DNA of 64,000 nucleotides. Source: CBDCWT01 sp965223305 (GTDB taxonomy: Bacteria; Planctomycetota; Planctomycetia; Pirellulales; Pirellulaceae). The translations under genes were made by a program, and so were the position numbers. The notes below the pieces were generated by a model that worked only from the letters and a program-made list of their open reading frames with translations, was not told the DNA's origin and did no database searches. The DNA is taken from assembly GCA_965223305.1 (NCBI GenBank), contig CBDCWT010000047.1, positions 1-64,000 of the forward strand, written 5' to 3'. Positions 23,373 to 31,718 of the stretch are shown one piece after another (the first letter of the stretch is position 1; each line of letters opens with the position of its first letter).

Positions 23373-24209
23373 TTAGAGCGGGCGGATCCAGATGTTGCGA
23401 AAGCGGACCGGGTTGCTGTGATCCTGCAAGGTCAACGGGAGCGCGGCAGCATGCGGAGCAAAGCTGGGGGGATCTTTATGGGCGACTCGACCGGCTCCTG
23501 CTGCATGGTGGTGGACCAAAACACCATTGTGGAAGACCGTGAAATAATTTGGGCGCACCAGTACACCCTTTTCGAAGACCGGGGACTCGAAGACAATGTC
23601 GTAGCTTTGCCATTCGCCAGGTCCGCGGGAGACGTTAAAGCGTGGCGGAAATTGGCCGTAGATCGCCGCTGCCTGGCCGTCGGCGTAGGTTCGGTTGTCG
23701 AACGAATCGAGAACCTGTATTTCATAGAGTCCCATGAAGATCACGCCGCTGTTACCTCGTCCTTGGCTGGTTCCCTTGACCTCCACCGGCGTGGCCCATT
23801 CGATGTGAAGTTGACAACTTCCAAACGCTCGTTTGGTTACGATGGATCCTGTATCATTGACCTCCATATAGCCATTCTCGACTTTCCATTTCGCAGGCTC
23901 GCCAGTTGACGTGGTCCATTGCGAAAGGTCAGAGCCGTCGAACAACACGATGGCATCGGAAGGAGGAGTTCTCACCCGGTCCTGTGAACTGGCCGTCCCG
24001 GGAGTCACGATGGGCGGCTCCGGTCTCGCGATATCGTGCACTCGCCAACGCTGTCCTGGAATCAGCTGATTGTCCAAGTATCCGACGGGTGGCAGGCCGC
24101 TGGTACGCCTGGACACCTTCGCCTGTTGCGGTTCTTCGGCCTGCGTGTGTTCTGTGAGACAAATCAAGGTGACCAGCATCAACGACTTTCGCAAGCGGCG
24201 GCAATACAT
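23373..24209 (-). CDS. Secreted 3-keto-disaccharide hydrolase (DUF1080) domain protein
   Basis: The 278-residue product has a short signal sequence (LMLVTLICLTEHTQA). Its DUF1080 domain, a concanavalin-like beta sandwich, runs from about residue 85: IVLFDGSDLSQW, WKVENGYMEV, LHIEWATP, GNSGVIFMGLYEIQVLDSF, and the closing LQDHSNPVRFRNIWIRPL. Members of this family, expanded in planctomycetes, act on 3-keto sugars or bind glycans. A divergent sulfatase starts 130 bases away, so the pair may share a promoter region and act on sulfated polysaccharide, which is inference from context. The core is complete; the first ~80 residues are not conserved family sequence. Confidence 0.85.
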   Translation of the reverse strand: MYCRRLRKSLMLVTLICLTEHTQAEEPQQAKVSRRTSGLPPVGYLDNQLIPGQRWRVHDIARPEPPIVTPGTASSQDRVRTPPSDAIVLFDGSDLSQWTTSTGEPAKWKVENGYMEVNDTGSIVTKRAFGSCQLHIEWATPVEVKGTSQGRGNSGVIFMGLYEIQVLDSFDNRTYADGQAAAIYGQFPPRFNVSRGPGEWQSYDIVFESPVFEKGVLVRPNYFTVFHNGVLVHHHAAGAGRVAHKDPPSFAPHAAALPLTLQDHSNPVRFRNIWIRPL

Positions 24210-24338
24210 GATGTTCGACTCTCCACGATAACAACCAATTACAGATCAGCTCTTCGCAGCAAGACTAAACAAGAAGTCGGGGAGTTACCAGTACGAACTC
24301 TCTTTTTCGTCCATTTTCAGGGGGATCGAGGCTAAGCG

Positions 24339-25781
24339 ATGAGCGCAATTCGAGCGAAGTTTCTACACGGTCTGCTGGCGATCATCGTCGTCGCGTCGGT
24401 GTGGTCGGTGACCAATCGTACCGAGGCGGCAGACGACGGCATCCGCCCCAACATAGTCTTTTTGTTAGCGGACGACCTGGGCTGGACCGGCCTGAAGTGT
24501 TTTGGAAGCGATTTCTACGAGACACCCCACTTAGACCGTCTAGCTGCGACAGGAGTACGTTTCACACAGGCTTACTCGGCATGTACCGTCTGCTCGCCTA
24601 CGCGGGCCTCGATCATGACGGGGATCTATCCGGCGCGGCTGCGCTTGACGGACTTCATTCCTGGCCAACACCGGCCGTGGGCTCGGCTGAACGTTCCGGA
24701 CTGGACGAAGTACCTCGAGCACCGTTACGTGACCGTCGCCGAAGCCCTTCAGGCAGCTGGGTACACTACCTTGCACGTGGGGAAGTGGCATCTCGACCTG
24801 CGCAAGAGGGCGGGTGACTACTCGCCGCGGTCCCACGGCTTCGACCATCAAGTGCTCAAGCCTCGCGCAGCGCGGGGGTATCGTCTGCCCGTGGGATACA
24901 ACGCCACCGGCGAGTCGAAAAGTGACTACCTTACGGACTATCTCACCGACCGGGCGCTGCAGCTGATCGATGAGGTCAAAGACGGGCCGCCCTTCTTTTT
25001 GTACTTTGCCTACCACACACCGCACACACCGATCCAAGGGCGAGAGGATCTGGTGGAGCAGTTTCGGGGTAAAAGCCGGCCGGCAGCGGTTCACAACAAC
25101 CCGGTATACGCCGCGATGGTGGCAAGCCTCGATCAGAGCGTCGGGCGGATCCTAGCTCGACTCGAACGTCATGGCTTGGCTGATCGGACTGTGGTTGTTT
25201 TCACTTCCGATAACGGAGGGCTGACGCAGCGGTATGGAAAACACGACGGATTTACCGACAACAAGCCGCTACGGCGTGGCAAGGGTTCTGCTTACGAGGG
25301 TGGCGTTCGGGTGCCGACGATCGTCCGCTGGCCCTCAATCACGGCGGCGGGCGAGCAGTGTAGCGATCCGATCATGAGCATCGACTTTTATCCGACCATC
25401 CTGGAGGCTGCGGATGCCCCGTATGACTCCACCTCCGTCGACGGTGTGAGCGTTGTTCCATTGCTGCGCGATCCATCGTCGTCGTTGCGGCGTCAGCTCT
25501 TCTGGCACTTTCCCCATTACCACGCTGGCGGCGACAGCCCTTACAGCGCCATTCGTAGTGGGCCCTGGCGACTGATTGAGTTTCATGAAGATCGCAAAGT
25601 CGAGTTGTACCACCTCGACGAAGATCTCGGCGAGACAAACAACCTGGCGGATCAGATTCCGGAGCGGGCGGAGATGTTGTTGGCCGAGCTCCACAGCTGG
25701 CGGCAAAGCCTGTCCGCACAGATGCCGGTTGCCAATCCGGATCATGACCCCCAGCGGGAGACGCAGGTCCGACGACCGTAG
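24339..25781 (+). CDS. Secreted sulfatase (arylsulfatase A type)
   Basis: The 480-residue product has a signal peptide (FLHGLLAIIVVASVWSV, cleaved near TEAA). The formylglycine site CSPTRASIMTG lies near residue 85, so Cys would be converted to formylglycine by a sulfatase-maturing enzyme. Metal and active-site segments are PNIVFLLADDLGW, HVGKWHL, YFAYHTPHTP and VVFTSDNGG. The C-terminal SGPWRLIEFHEDRKVELYHL segment is typical of the family. These enzymes remove sulfate esters from polysaccharides such as those of algae. It lies beside the DUF1080 gene in divergent orientation. The substrate is not predictable from sequence alone. Confidence 0.92.
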   Translation: MSAIRAKFLHGLLAIIVVASVWSVTNRTEAADDGIRPNIVFLLADDLGWTGLKCFGSDFYETPHLDRLAATGVRFTQAYSACTVCSPTRASIMTGIYPARLRLTDFIPGQHRPWARLNVPDWTKYLEHRYVTVAEALQAAGYTTLHVGKWHLDLRKRAGDYSPRSHGFDHQVLKPRAARGYRLPVGYNATGESKSDYLTDYLTDRALQLIDEVKDGPPFFLYFAYHTPHTPIQGREDLVEQFRGKSRPAAVHNNPVYAAMVASLDQSVGRILARLERHGLADRTVVVFTSDNGGLTQRYGKHDGFTDNKPLRRGKGSAYEGGVRVPTIVRWPSITAAGEQCSDPIMSIDFYPTILEAADAPYDSTSVDGVSVVPLLRDPSSSLRRQLFWHFPHYHAGGDSPYSAIRSGPWRLIEFHEDRKVELYHLDEDLGETNNLADQIPERAEMLLAELHSWRQSLSAQMPVANPDHDPQRETQVRRP

Positions 25782-25880
25782 CGAGTCACCCAGCGCAAGG
25801 CACCCACTGGTTTGACTTTACGCAGGACGACCGATACCATACATGGACTTCTCTGAAGGAAAAGTGGGGGAAGAAAGGTA

Positions 25881-26144
25881 ATGTTGTCGGTAACAGACGC
25901 TGCCCGTGCCCACCTCGCAGACGTCCTGGAGACCGCGAAGCCGTCCCCAGATTCTGTGGTTAGGATCATCTACGACAAGAGTGGCCTGTCATTGATGGTC
26001 AGCGACTTGCGGGAGGGAGATGCCACCTTCGACCATCAGGGAACCAAGGTCCTGGCAATCGATGCGAGCGTCTCGGAGGATCTGGGAGACAAGACCCTTG
26101 ATGTCGAAGTTGGCGAAGAGGGTCAGAGCCTCGTGCTCAGATAG
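25881..26144 (+). CDS. Cysteine-less HesB/IscA-like small protein
   Basis: The 87-residue protein begins MLSVTDAARAHLADVLE and continues through a beta-rich middle to TLDVEVGEEGQSLVLR, a layout recalling HesB/IscA (A-type) iron-sulfur carriers. It has no cysteine, so it cannot carry a cluster like true A-type proteins. A GAAAGG ribosome site lies just upstream. It is followed about 115 bases later by mce in the same direction. The family call rests on pattern only and could be wrong; the gene itself looks real. Confidence 0.6.
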   Translation: MLSVTDAARAHLADVLETAKPSPDSVVRIIYDKSGLSLMVSDLREGDATFDHQGTKVLAIDASVSEDLGDKTLDVEVGEEGQSLVLR

Positions 26145-26258
26145 TAATGCCGTTGCTAGATAGAAGTAGGCCATTTGAGGGGTGGTGAGTCTGGCAGTTA
26201 CGGCACGCTGAGGGTCTCTACCCGCGAGAAGGTTTGTCGCTGTTGGGAAGGAGGCCTC

Positions 26259-26669
26259 GTGACTGCAGTCAAATCTGTGCACCATCTCGGGATCGCCGTC
26301 CGCTCTATCGACGCCTGCAGGTCTTTCTACGAGTTGACACTCGGTGCTGTTTGTGAGGGGACCGAACTTATACCGGATCAGGACGTTCGTGTTGCCTTCT
26401 TCCGAGTTGGAGAAATGCGGATTGAGTTGCTGGAGCCGATGAAAGCCGACGGAGTCATCGCGCGGTTCATCGATCGGCGAGGTGAGGGCTTGCATCACGT
26501 CGCCTACGCCGTTGACAACCTTGAAGCACGGATTGCAGAGTTGATGCAGTCCGGTTTTGAGATGATTGACACGGTGCCGAGAAAAGGCGCCGGCGGACGG
26601 CGGATCGCGTTCGTTCATCCGGCGAGCACCTCCGGCGTGCTCACAGAGTTCTGTGAGGAGCGGCGTTGA
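26259..26669 (+). CDS. mce: Methylmalonyl-CoA epimerase
   Basis: From GTG 26259 (GGAGG 7 bases upstream) the product is 136 residues. It is a vicinal-oxygen-chelate protein: VHHLGIAVRSIDACRSFYE opens repeat 1, RIELLEP lies mid-protein, EGLHHVAYAVDN opens repeat 2, and GVLTEFCE closes it. His and Glu ligands for the divalent metal are visible. It interconverts (S)- and (R)-methylmalonyl-CoA, linking propionyl-CoA carboxylase to the mutase. MeaB, the carboxylase and the mutase are all encoded within the next 8 kb, which strongly supports the assignment. A start at 26175 would add a non-conserved leader. Confidence 0.9.
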   Translation: MTAVKSVHHLGIAVRSIDACRSFYELTLGAVCEGTELIPDQDVRVAFFRVGEMRIELLEPMKADGVIARFIDRRGEGLHHVAYAVDNLEARIAELMQSGFEMIDTVPRKGAGGRRIAFVHPASTSGVLTEFCEERR

Positions 26670-26741
26670 ATCGGTTGTGGCCGCGCTTCTCCTAGATTCG
26701 GACACCAGCTTGGGAACAGAACGACAGACGCGACCGCCTAA

Positions 26742-26915
26742 CCCGAATTATTCATGAGCGATCTGCTGCGAGGTCGTAAGTCCATCCGTGGCTTCGTCAT
26801 GCTTCACAATTCTCCCTCGACGTATTGCTTCAATACGCCTGCGGAAGAATTGCTCGCCTTCCTTGCCACGAACGTACTTACAACCTCTCGCGACGATCTT
26901 CATGAATAATCCGGG
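26742..26915 (+). mobile_element. MITE-like palindromic element, copy 4 (174 bp)
   Basis: CTAA flanks both sides (26738-26741 and 26916-26919). It lies between mce and meaB, and its right flank directly abuts the meaB ribosome site (AAGGAAA). Any transcript running from mce into meaB must include it, and it could fold into a ~170-nt hairpin. Confidence 0.9.
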
Positions 26916-26931
26916 CTAAAGGAAACGTCGA

Positions 26932-27912
26932 ATGTCGAATCCAGACCAACTCGCTGCCGCGGTCACGGCTGGCGATCGTCGAGCGTTAGCCCAAGCGATC
27001 ACGCTTGCTGAGTCGATGCGAGACGATCATCGGGCAGCTGCTATGTCGCTGCTCGAGCAGCTCGTGCCTGCCGCGGGGCAGGCCGTGCGGCTCGGCGTCT
27101 CCGGGGCGCCCGGCGTCGGCAAGTCCACATTTATCGAAGCGGTCGGACTCCACGCCATCGACCGTGGACATCATGTGGCTGTTCTCACGATCGACCCTTC
27201 ATCAGCGACCGGTGGCGGATCGATCTTGGGTGACAAGGTACGGATGGAACGTCTCGCCCAGGAACGCAACGCCTTCATCCGCCCCTCGCCGTCGGGACAA
27301 TCGCTCGGCGGCGTGGCACGGCGCACCCGTGAAGCCGTCGCGTTGTGTGAAGCCGCTGGATTCGATGTGGTCATCGTCGAGACTGTGGGAGTGGGGCAAT
27401 CGGAGACTTTGGTGGCGGATATGACCGACTTGCTCGTGTTGCTGATCTTGCCTGACAGCGGCGACACATTACAGGGGATCAAGAGAGGCATCACGGAACT
27501 CGCCGACCTTGTACTCGTAAACAAGGCAGACGGTGAGCGAACTGCCGCCGCTCAGCGGAGCGTGCTCGAGTACCGAGCGGCGATCGAGTTGATGCAACCG
27601 CGGTCCGCGAGTTGGGTTCCGACCGTAAATAGTTGCTCGGCCGAGACAGGAGACGGTATTTCCGCCGCTTGGCAAGGGATTCAGACGTGCCACAGCAAAC
27701 TGCTGGACAGCGGTGATTTGGCAGCACGCCGGGCCGCACAGGCGTGGGCATGGATGTGGAGCGAAGCGAATGAAATGCTACGCACGAATCTGAAGGAGCA
27801 TCCCGAAGTTCGCGATCGGTTGCCTGGGCTCGAGGCAGCAGTGATCTGTGGTGCCTTGTCACCCGCGGTCGCGGCCCGCCTGCTGCTCGACGGAATCTGC
27901 GGACCGAGCTAA
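26932..27912 (+). CDS. meaB: MeaB/ArgK-type GTPase, methylmalonyl-CoA mutase chaperone
   Basis: The 326-residue G3E GTPase has Walker A GAPGVGKSTF (near residue 58), LTIDPSS, RPSPSGQSLGGVARRTREA, ETVGVGQSE (Walker B/switch region) and the NKAD base-recognition motif. MeaB protects and reactivates methylmalonyl-CoA mutase and gates loading of adenosylcobalamin. The mutase is encoded on the other strand at 31719-33878. The gene is bracketed by two MITE copies in the same orientation (26742 and 27914). Its own stop codon TAA is part of the CTAA target duplication of the downstream copy. Confidence 0.93.
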   Translation: MSNPDQLAAAVTAGDRRALAQAITLAESMRDDHRAAAMSLLEQLVPAAGQAVRLGVSGAPGVGKSTFIEAVGLHAIDRGHHVAVLTIDPSSATGGGSILGDKVRMERLAQERNAFIRPSPSGQSLGGVARRTREAVALCEAAGFDVVIVETVGVGQSETLVADMTDLLVLLILPDSGDTLQGIKRGITELADLVLVNKADGERTAAAQRSVLEYRAAIELMQPRSASWVPTVNSCSAETGDGISAAWQGIQTCHSKLLDSGDLAARRAAQAWAWMWSEANEMLRTNLKEHPEVRDRLPGLEAAVICGALSPAVAARLLLDGICGPS

Positions 27913-27913
27913 A

Positions 27914-28087
27914 CCCGTATTATTCATGAGCGATCTGCTGCGAGGTCGTAAGTCCATCCGTGGCTTCGTCATGCTTCACAATTCTCCCTCGACGTATTGC
28001 TTCAATACGCCTGCGGAAGAATTGCTCGCCTTCCTTGCCACAAACGTACTTACAACCTCTCGCGACGATCTTCATGAATAATCCGGG
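27914..28087 (+). mobile_element. MITE-like palindromic element, copy 5 (174 bp)
   Basis: The right flank is CTAA (28088-28091). The left flank is CTAA (27909-27912) followed by one extra A before CCCG, and the left end reads CCCGTATTATTC. The insertion sits exactly at the meaB stop codon. The two internal 51-codon frames are open. Confidence 0.87.
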
Positions 28088-28178
28088 CTAAGGCACAACA
28101 GTTGCCACTGCGAGAATGGCAGGGACAGAGCGCCGAGGAAGAACATCGGCAACCTGCTGTTGGGCGACTCTTGACCGC

Positions 28179-30167
28179 TTATTCTTCAAATCGCATGATC
28201 GGTTGTTCAACTGCTAAGGTGTCGCCTTCCGAAGCCAACAGTTCGCTAACCCGCGCGTCATAGTCGGCGCGCAACACGTTCTCCATCTTCATCGCCTCGA
28301 CGACTGCCAGGACCTGTCCCTCTCGGACTTCGTCTCCGGCCGCTACCGCGATGCTCGACAAGAGACCCGGCATCGGCGAATTCAGCTCTGCCCTAGGTCT
28401 GGACGGTACTCGCGTTGGCATGCAGTTGAGCAGCTCTGCGGTGCGAGCTGAAACGACGGCCACCTCCCGTTGCACTCCGCGATGTCGCAGGCGGTAGCTC
28501 AGGTCGACACGTTCCACTTGAATAGTCTGCTGCTGTCCGTTGACCGACGCTCTAAAAACAAGCTCGCCAGGCTGCCAATTGCTGCGAATGTCGTATTTTT
28601 CATCTTCTATGGACACTTCGTGGGTCTGGGACGACGCCAAGACCGTTACGGCTTGCTGGTCGCCGTCGATGATCACGACCCAATCACTTGGCACTGAAGC
28701 TTCGTAGCCAGACAGCTGGCCCGAGATCTGGACGGCGCGCTGTCGGTAGCGGTAATGGGTGGACGCGGCCACTGCCGCCAGCAACGATCGATTTGGATGA
28801 AGAGCAGTTCCGGCGTCGTACCCAGTCGGATACTCGGCTGCGATCATGTCGGTCGATAGGTCGCCGCTGCGAAAACGGGAGTGTTGCAGCAGCGACGAGA
28901 GGAAGCCGATGTTGTTTTCCACTCCTTGAATGCAGAACTCGTCGAGCGCCTGCCGTGTTCTCTCGATCGCTTCTTCGCGGGTTGCGCTATGTACGATCAA
29001 CTTCGCCAACAACGGATCGTAGTGAACGGTTACGTGACTTCCTTCCTTTACCCCAGTATCCACTCGGAGCGTGGTCGTCTGCCGAGGAGGCAGATAGCGG
29101 GTGAGCTGACCTACGGAAGGGAGGAAGCCTCGGCCAGAGTCCTCAGCATAGATTCGTGACTCGATCGCCCAACCCTCCGCGACAACATCCGCTTGCGATA
29201 GCGGCAAACGTTCTCCCGCCGCGATTCGAATCATCAGCTCCACAAGGTCTACTCCCGTCACACATTCAGTCACGGGGTGTTCGACCTGAAGACGAGTGTT
29301 CATTTCTAGAAAGTAGAAGCTGCGGTCGCGAGCAACCAAGAATTCCACTGTTCCCGCCGATTCGTACTGGGCAGCTCGGGCAAGCGATACAGCCTGAGCC
29401 GACATCTTCGTACGGGTGTTCTCGTCGAGAAACAGCGATGGCGACTCCTCAATCACCTTTTGATGGCGCCGCTGAAGCGAACATTCCCGTTCTCCCAAAT
29501 GGACAATATTCCCGTACGCATCGGCGACGATTTGTATTTCGATATGCCGGGCGTGTTCGATCAGTTTCTCGACCAAGATCCGCCCGTCCCCGAAGCTCGC
29601 CTGGGCTTCGCGGCCGGCGTGTTGAAAACGGCGGCGGCACTCCTCTTCGCTGCGCACAATCCGCATGCCCTTTCCACCTCCACCAGCGGTGGCTTTGAAC
29701 AGTACGGGGAAGCCCAGACTTTGCGCCAGCGAGACGGCGTGCTCCGGAGTCTGGATGGCCTCCGGATGCCCCGGGACAACCTGGAGACCTGCCTCGACGG
29801 CGAGCTGTTTCGCTTGAATCTTGTCTCCCATCGTACGAATCGTGCGCGGCTTAGGACCGATGAGGACAATTCCCGCGTCGTTGACCTGCTGGGCGAACGA
29901 GGCGTTCTCTGAGAGAAAGCCGTAGCCGGGATGGATCGCCTCCGCATTAGTTCGCTGGCAGGCCGCGATAATCGCCTCGCCGTCCAAGTAGCTTTGCTGA
30001 GCGGGTGGGGGGCCAATACGGATGGATTCGTCCGCCGCGGCAGCATGCGGCGCGTCTTCGTCCGCGTCGGAGTAAACGGCGACCGTTCGCACACCCATGC
30101 GACTGGCAGTCCTCGCCACTCGGCAGGCGATCTCGCCCCGGTTCGCAATGAGGATCTTGTTGAACAT
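28179..30167 (-). CDS. pccA: Propionyl/acetyl-CoA carboxylase alpha subunit (biotin carboxylase-biotin carrier)
   Basis: From ATG 30165-30167 the product is 662 residues. It opens MFNKILIANRGEIACRV; a longer start at 30200 would overlap pccB with no family sequence. The biotin carboxylase part has HPGYGFLSEN, the ATP-grasp loop GGGGKGMR, ERECSLQRRHQKVIEESPS and EMNTRLQVEHPVTE. The C-terminal biotinyl domain carries EAMKMEN with the biotinylated Lys. It carboxylates biotin for transfer by PccB, giving (S)-methylmalonyl-CoA from propionyl-CoA. Its start lies 2 bases past the pccB stop, so the two are translationally coupled. Propionyl-CoA specificity is inferred from the neighbouring mutase and epimerase. 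Confidence 0.92.
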   Translation of the reverse strand: MFNKILIANRGEIACRVARTASRMGVRTVAVYSDADEDAPHAAAADESIRIGPPPAQQSYLDGEAIIAACQRTNAEAIHPGYGFLSENASFAQQVNDAGIVLIGPKPRTIRTMGDKIQAKQLAVEAGLQVVPGHPEAIQTPEHAVSLAQSLGFPVLFKATAGGGGKGMRIVRSEEECRRRFQHAGREAQASFGDGRILVEKLIEHARHIEIQIVADAYGNIVHLGERECSLQRRHQKVIEESPSLFLDENTRTKMSAQAVSLARAAQYESAGTVEFLVARDRSFYFLEMNTRLQVEHPVTECVTGVDLVELMIRIAAGERLPLSQADVVAEGWAIESRIYAEDSGRGFLPSVGQLTRYLPPRQTTTLRVDTGVKEGSHVTVHYDPLLAKLIVHSATREEAIERTRQALDEFCIQGVENNIGFLSSLLQHSRFRSGDLSTDMIAAEYPTGYDAGTALHPNRSLLAAVAASTHYRYRQRAVQISGQLSGYEASVPSDWVVIIDGDQQAVTVLASSQTHEVSIEDEKYDIRSNWQPGELVFRASVNGQQQTIQVERVDLSYRLRHRGVQREVAVVSARTAELLNCMPTRVPSRPRAELNSPMPGLLSSIAVAAGDEVREGQVLAVVEAMKMENVLRADYDARVSELLASEGDTLAVEQPIMRFEE

Positions 30168-30169
30168 TC

Positions 30170-31708
30170 CTACAGCGGCATGTTGCCGTGCTTCTTCCAC
30201 GGGTTGGTTAGCTTTTTGTTCTTGAGCATTGCCAACGAACGGCAGATGCGCTTTCGCGTGTTCGCCGGCATGATCACGTCGTCGACAAAGCCGCGGTGGC
30301 TGGCAATGAACGGGTTGGCAAACTTGGCTCGATACTCCTCGGTCCGCTCGGCGAGCTTCTGGGCGTCACCCCGATCGTTACGAAAGATGATCTCGACGGC
30401 ACCTTGGGGACCCATGACGGCGATCTCAGCCGAAGGCCATGCCAGATTGACGTCCCCGCGCAAATGCTGAGAGGCCATCACATCATAGGCACCTCCGTAC
30501 GCCTTGCGTGCAATCAACGTAACTTTGGCAACGGTGGCTTCGCCGTAGGCATACAGCAACTTGGCTCCATGTTTGATAATCCCACCGTGCTCCTGATCGG
30601 TGCCAGGCATGAAGCCGGGGACATCGACCAGCGTCACGAGTGGAATGTTGAAGCAGTCGCAAAAGCGGACGAACCGCGCGGCTTTGATCGAAGACTTGAT
30701 GTCAAGGCAACCAGCCAATACCAGCGGCTGGTTGGCAACGATCCCCACTGGATGCCCGTCGAATCTGGCCAAACCGACGATGATGTTCCCGGCGTGCTGA
30801 GGTTGAATCTCGAAGAACTCGTTGTCGTCGACAATCTTAGATATTAACGACATCATGTCGTAGGGCGTGTTGGGATTCGCAGGGACGAGTGTATCTAAGG
30901 AGGGTTCGACGCGTTCGATCGAGTCCTGCGTTGGCCTAGTGGGTAGAGCCTGCCGATTGCTGGCCGGCAAGTAGTTCATGAATCGGCGCAGCATCAGCAG
31001 CGCCTCGACATCATCCTCAAATGCGCGATCGGCGACTCCAGATTTCGTGGAGTGCGTCACGGCGCCGCCCAGTTCCTCGTGACTCACGTCCTCGTGAGTC
31101 ACGGTCTTTACCACGTCAGGGCCCGTCACATACATGTACGATGTGCCCTTCACCATGAAAATAAAGTCGGAGATGGCCGGCGAATAAACCGCGCCTCCGG
31201 CGCACGGCCCCATCACCAGTGACACCTGCGGAATGACTCCCGAAGCCAGGACGTTGCGTTGGAACACTTCGGCATAGCCTCCCAACGAGGCGACGCCTTC
31301 CTGAATGCGGGCCCCGCCCGAGTCGTTGATCCCAATCACCGGTGCCCCGACCTTCATAGCACGGTCGATGATCTTGCAAATCTTCTCGGCATGGGCCTCC
31401 GAGAGGGAGCCGCCAAACACCGTAAAATCCTGGCTAAACACGAACATCAATCGTCCGTTGATGGTTCCGTAGCCGGTCACCACGCCGTCGCCTGGGATCT
31501 TCTCGCGGCTCATCCCGAAGTCGGCGCAACGATGCTCGACGAACATATCCCATTCTTCGAAACTCCCTGGATCTAGCAGCAGCTCGATACGCTCGCGGGC
31601 GGTCAGTTTTCCTTTGGCGTGCTGAGCGTCCACTCTCTGCTGTCCGCCGCCAAGTCTAGCCGCGGCGCGCTTTTCCGCCAGTTGTCGTACGATTTCCTGC
31701 ATCGGCAC
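30170..31708 (-). CDS. pccB: Propionyl-CoA carboxylase beta subunit (carboxyltransferase)
   Basis: The 512-residue carboxyltransferase has an N-terminal crotonase-like half (GKLTARERIELLLDPGSFEE, FSQDFTVFGGSL, GINDSGGARIQEGV) and a C-terminal half (TLVDVPGFMPGTDQEHGGIIKHGAKLLYAY, RKAYGGAYDVM). The glycine-rich oxyanion loops of both halves are intact. It transfers carboxyl from biotin on PccA to propionyl-CoA. GTG 31708 and ATG 31702 are both possible starts, differing by two residues. It begins 10 bases after the mutase stop and ends 2 bases before pccA, so the three are clearly one transcription unit. Confidence 0.93.
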   Translation of the reverse strand: MPMQEIVRQLAEKRAAARLGGGQQRVDAQHAKGKLTARERIELLLDPGSFEEWDMFVEHRCADFGMSREKIPGDGVVTGYGTINGRLMFVFSQDFTVFGGSLSEAHAEKICKIIDRAMKVGAPVIGINDSGGARIQEGVASLGGYAEVFQRNVLASGVIPQVSLVMGPCAGGAVYSPAISDFIFMVKGTSYMYVTGPDVVKTVTHEDVSHEELGGAVTHSTKSGVADRAFEDDVEALLMLRRFMNYLPASNRQALPTRPTQDSIERVEPSLDTLVPANPNTPYDMMSLISKIVDDNEFFEIQPQHAGNIIVGLARFDGHPVGIVANQPLVLAGCLDIKSSIKAARFVRFCDCFNIPLVTLVDVPGFMPGTDQEHGGIIKHGAKLLYAYGEATVAKVTLIARKAYGGAYDVMASQHLRGDVNLAWPSAEIAVMGPQGAVEIIFRNDRGDAQKLAERTEEYRAKFANPFIASHRGFVDDVIMPANTRKRICRSLAMLKNKKLTNPWKKHGNMPL

Positions 31709-31718
31709 CTCGTTCGTG

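Noticed and set aside
26742..28087. Composite transposon carrying meaB
   Set aside because: Each element has its own matching 4-base duplication (CTAA), there is no outer duplication joining the pair, and meaB belongs functionally with its neighbours. Two separate insertions are simpler.
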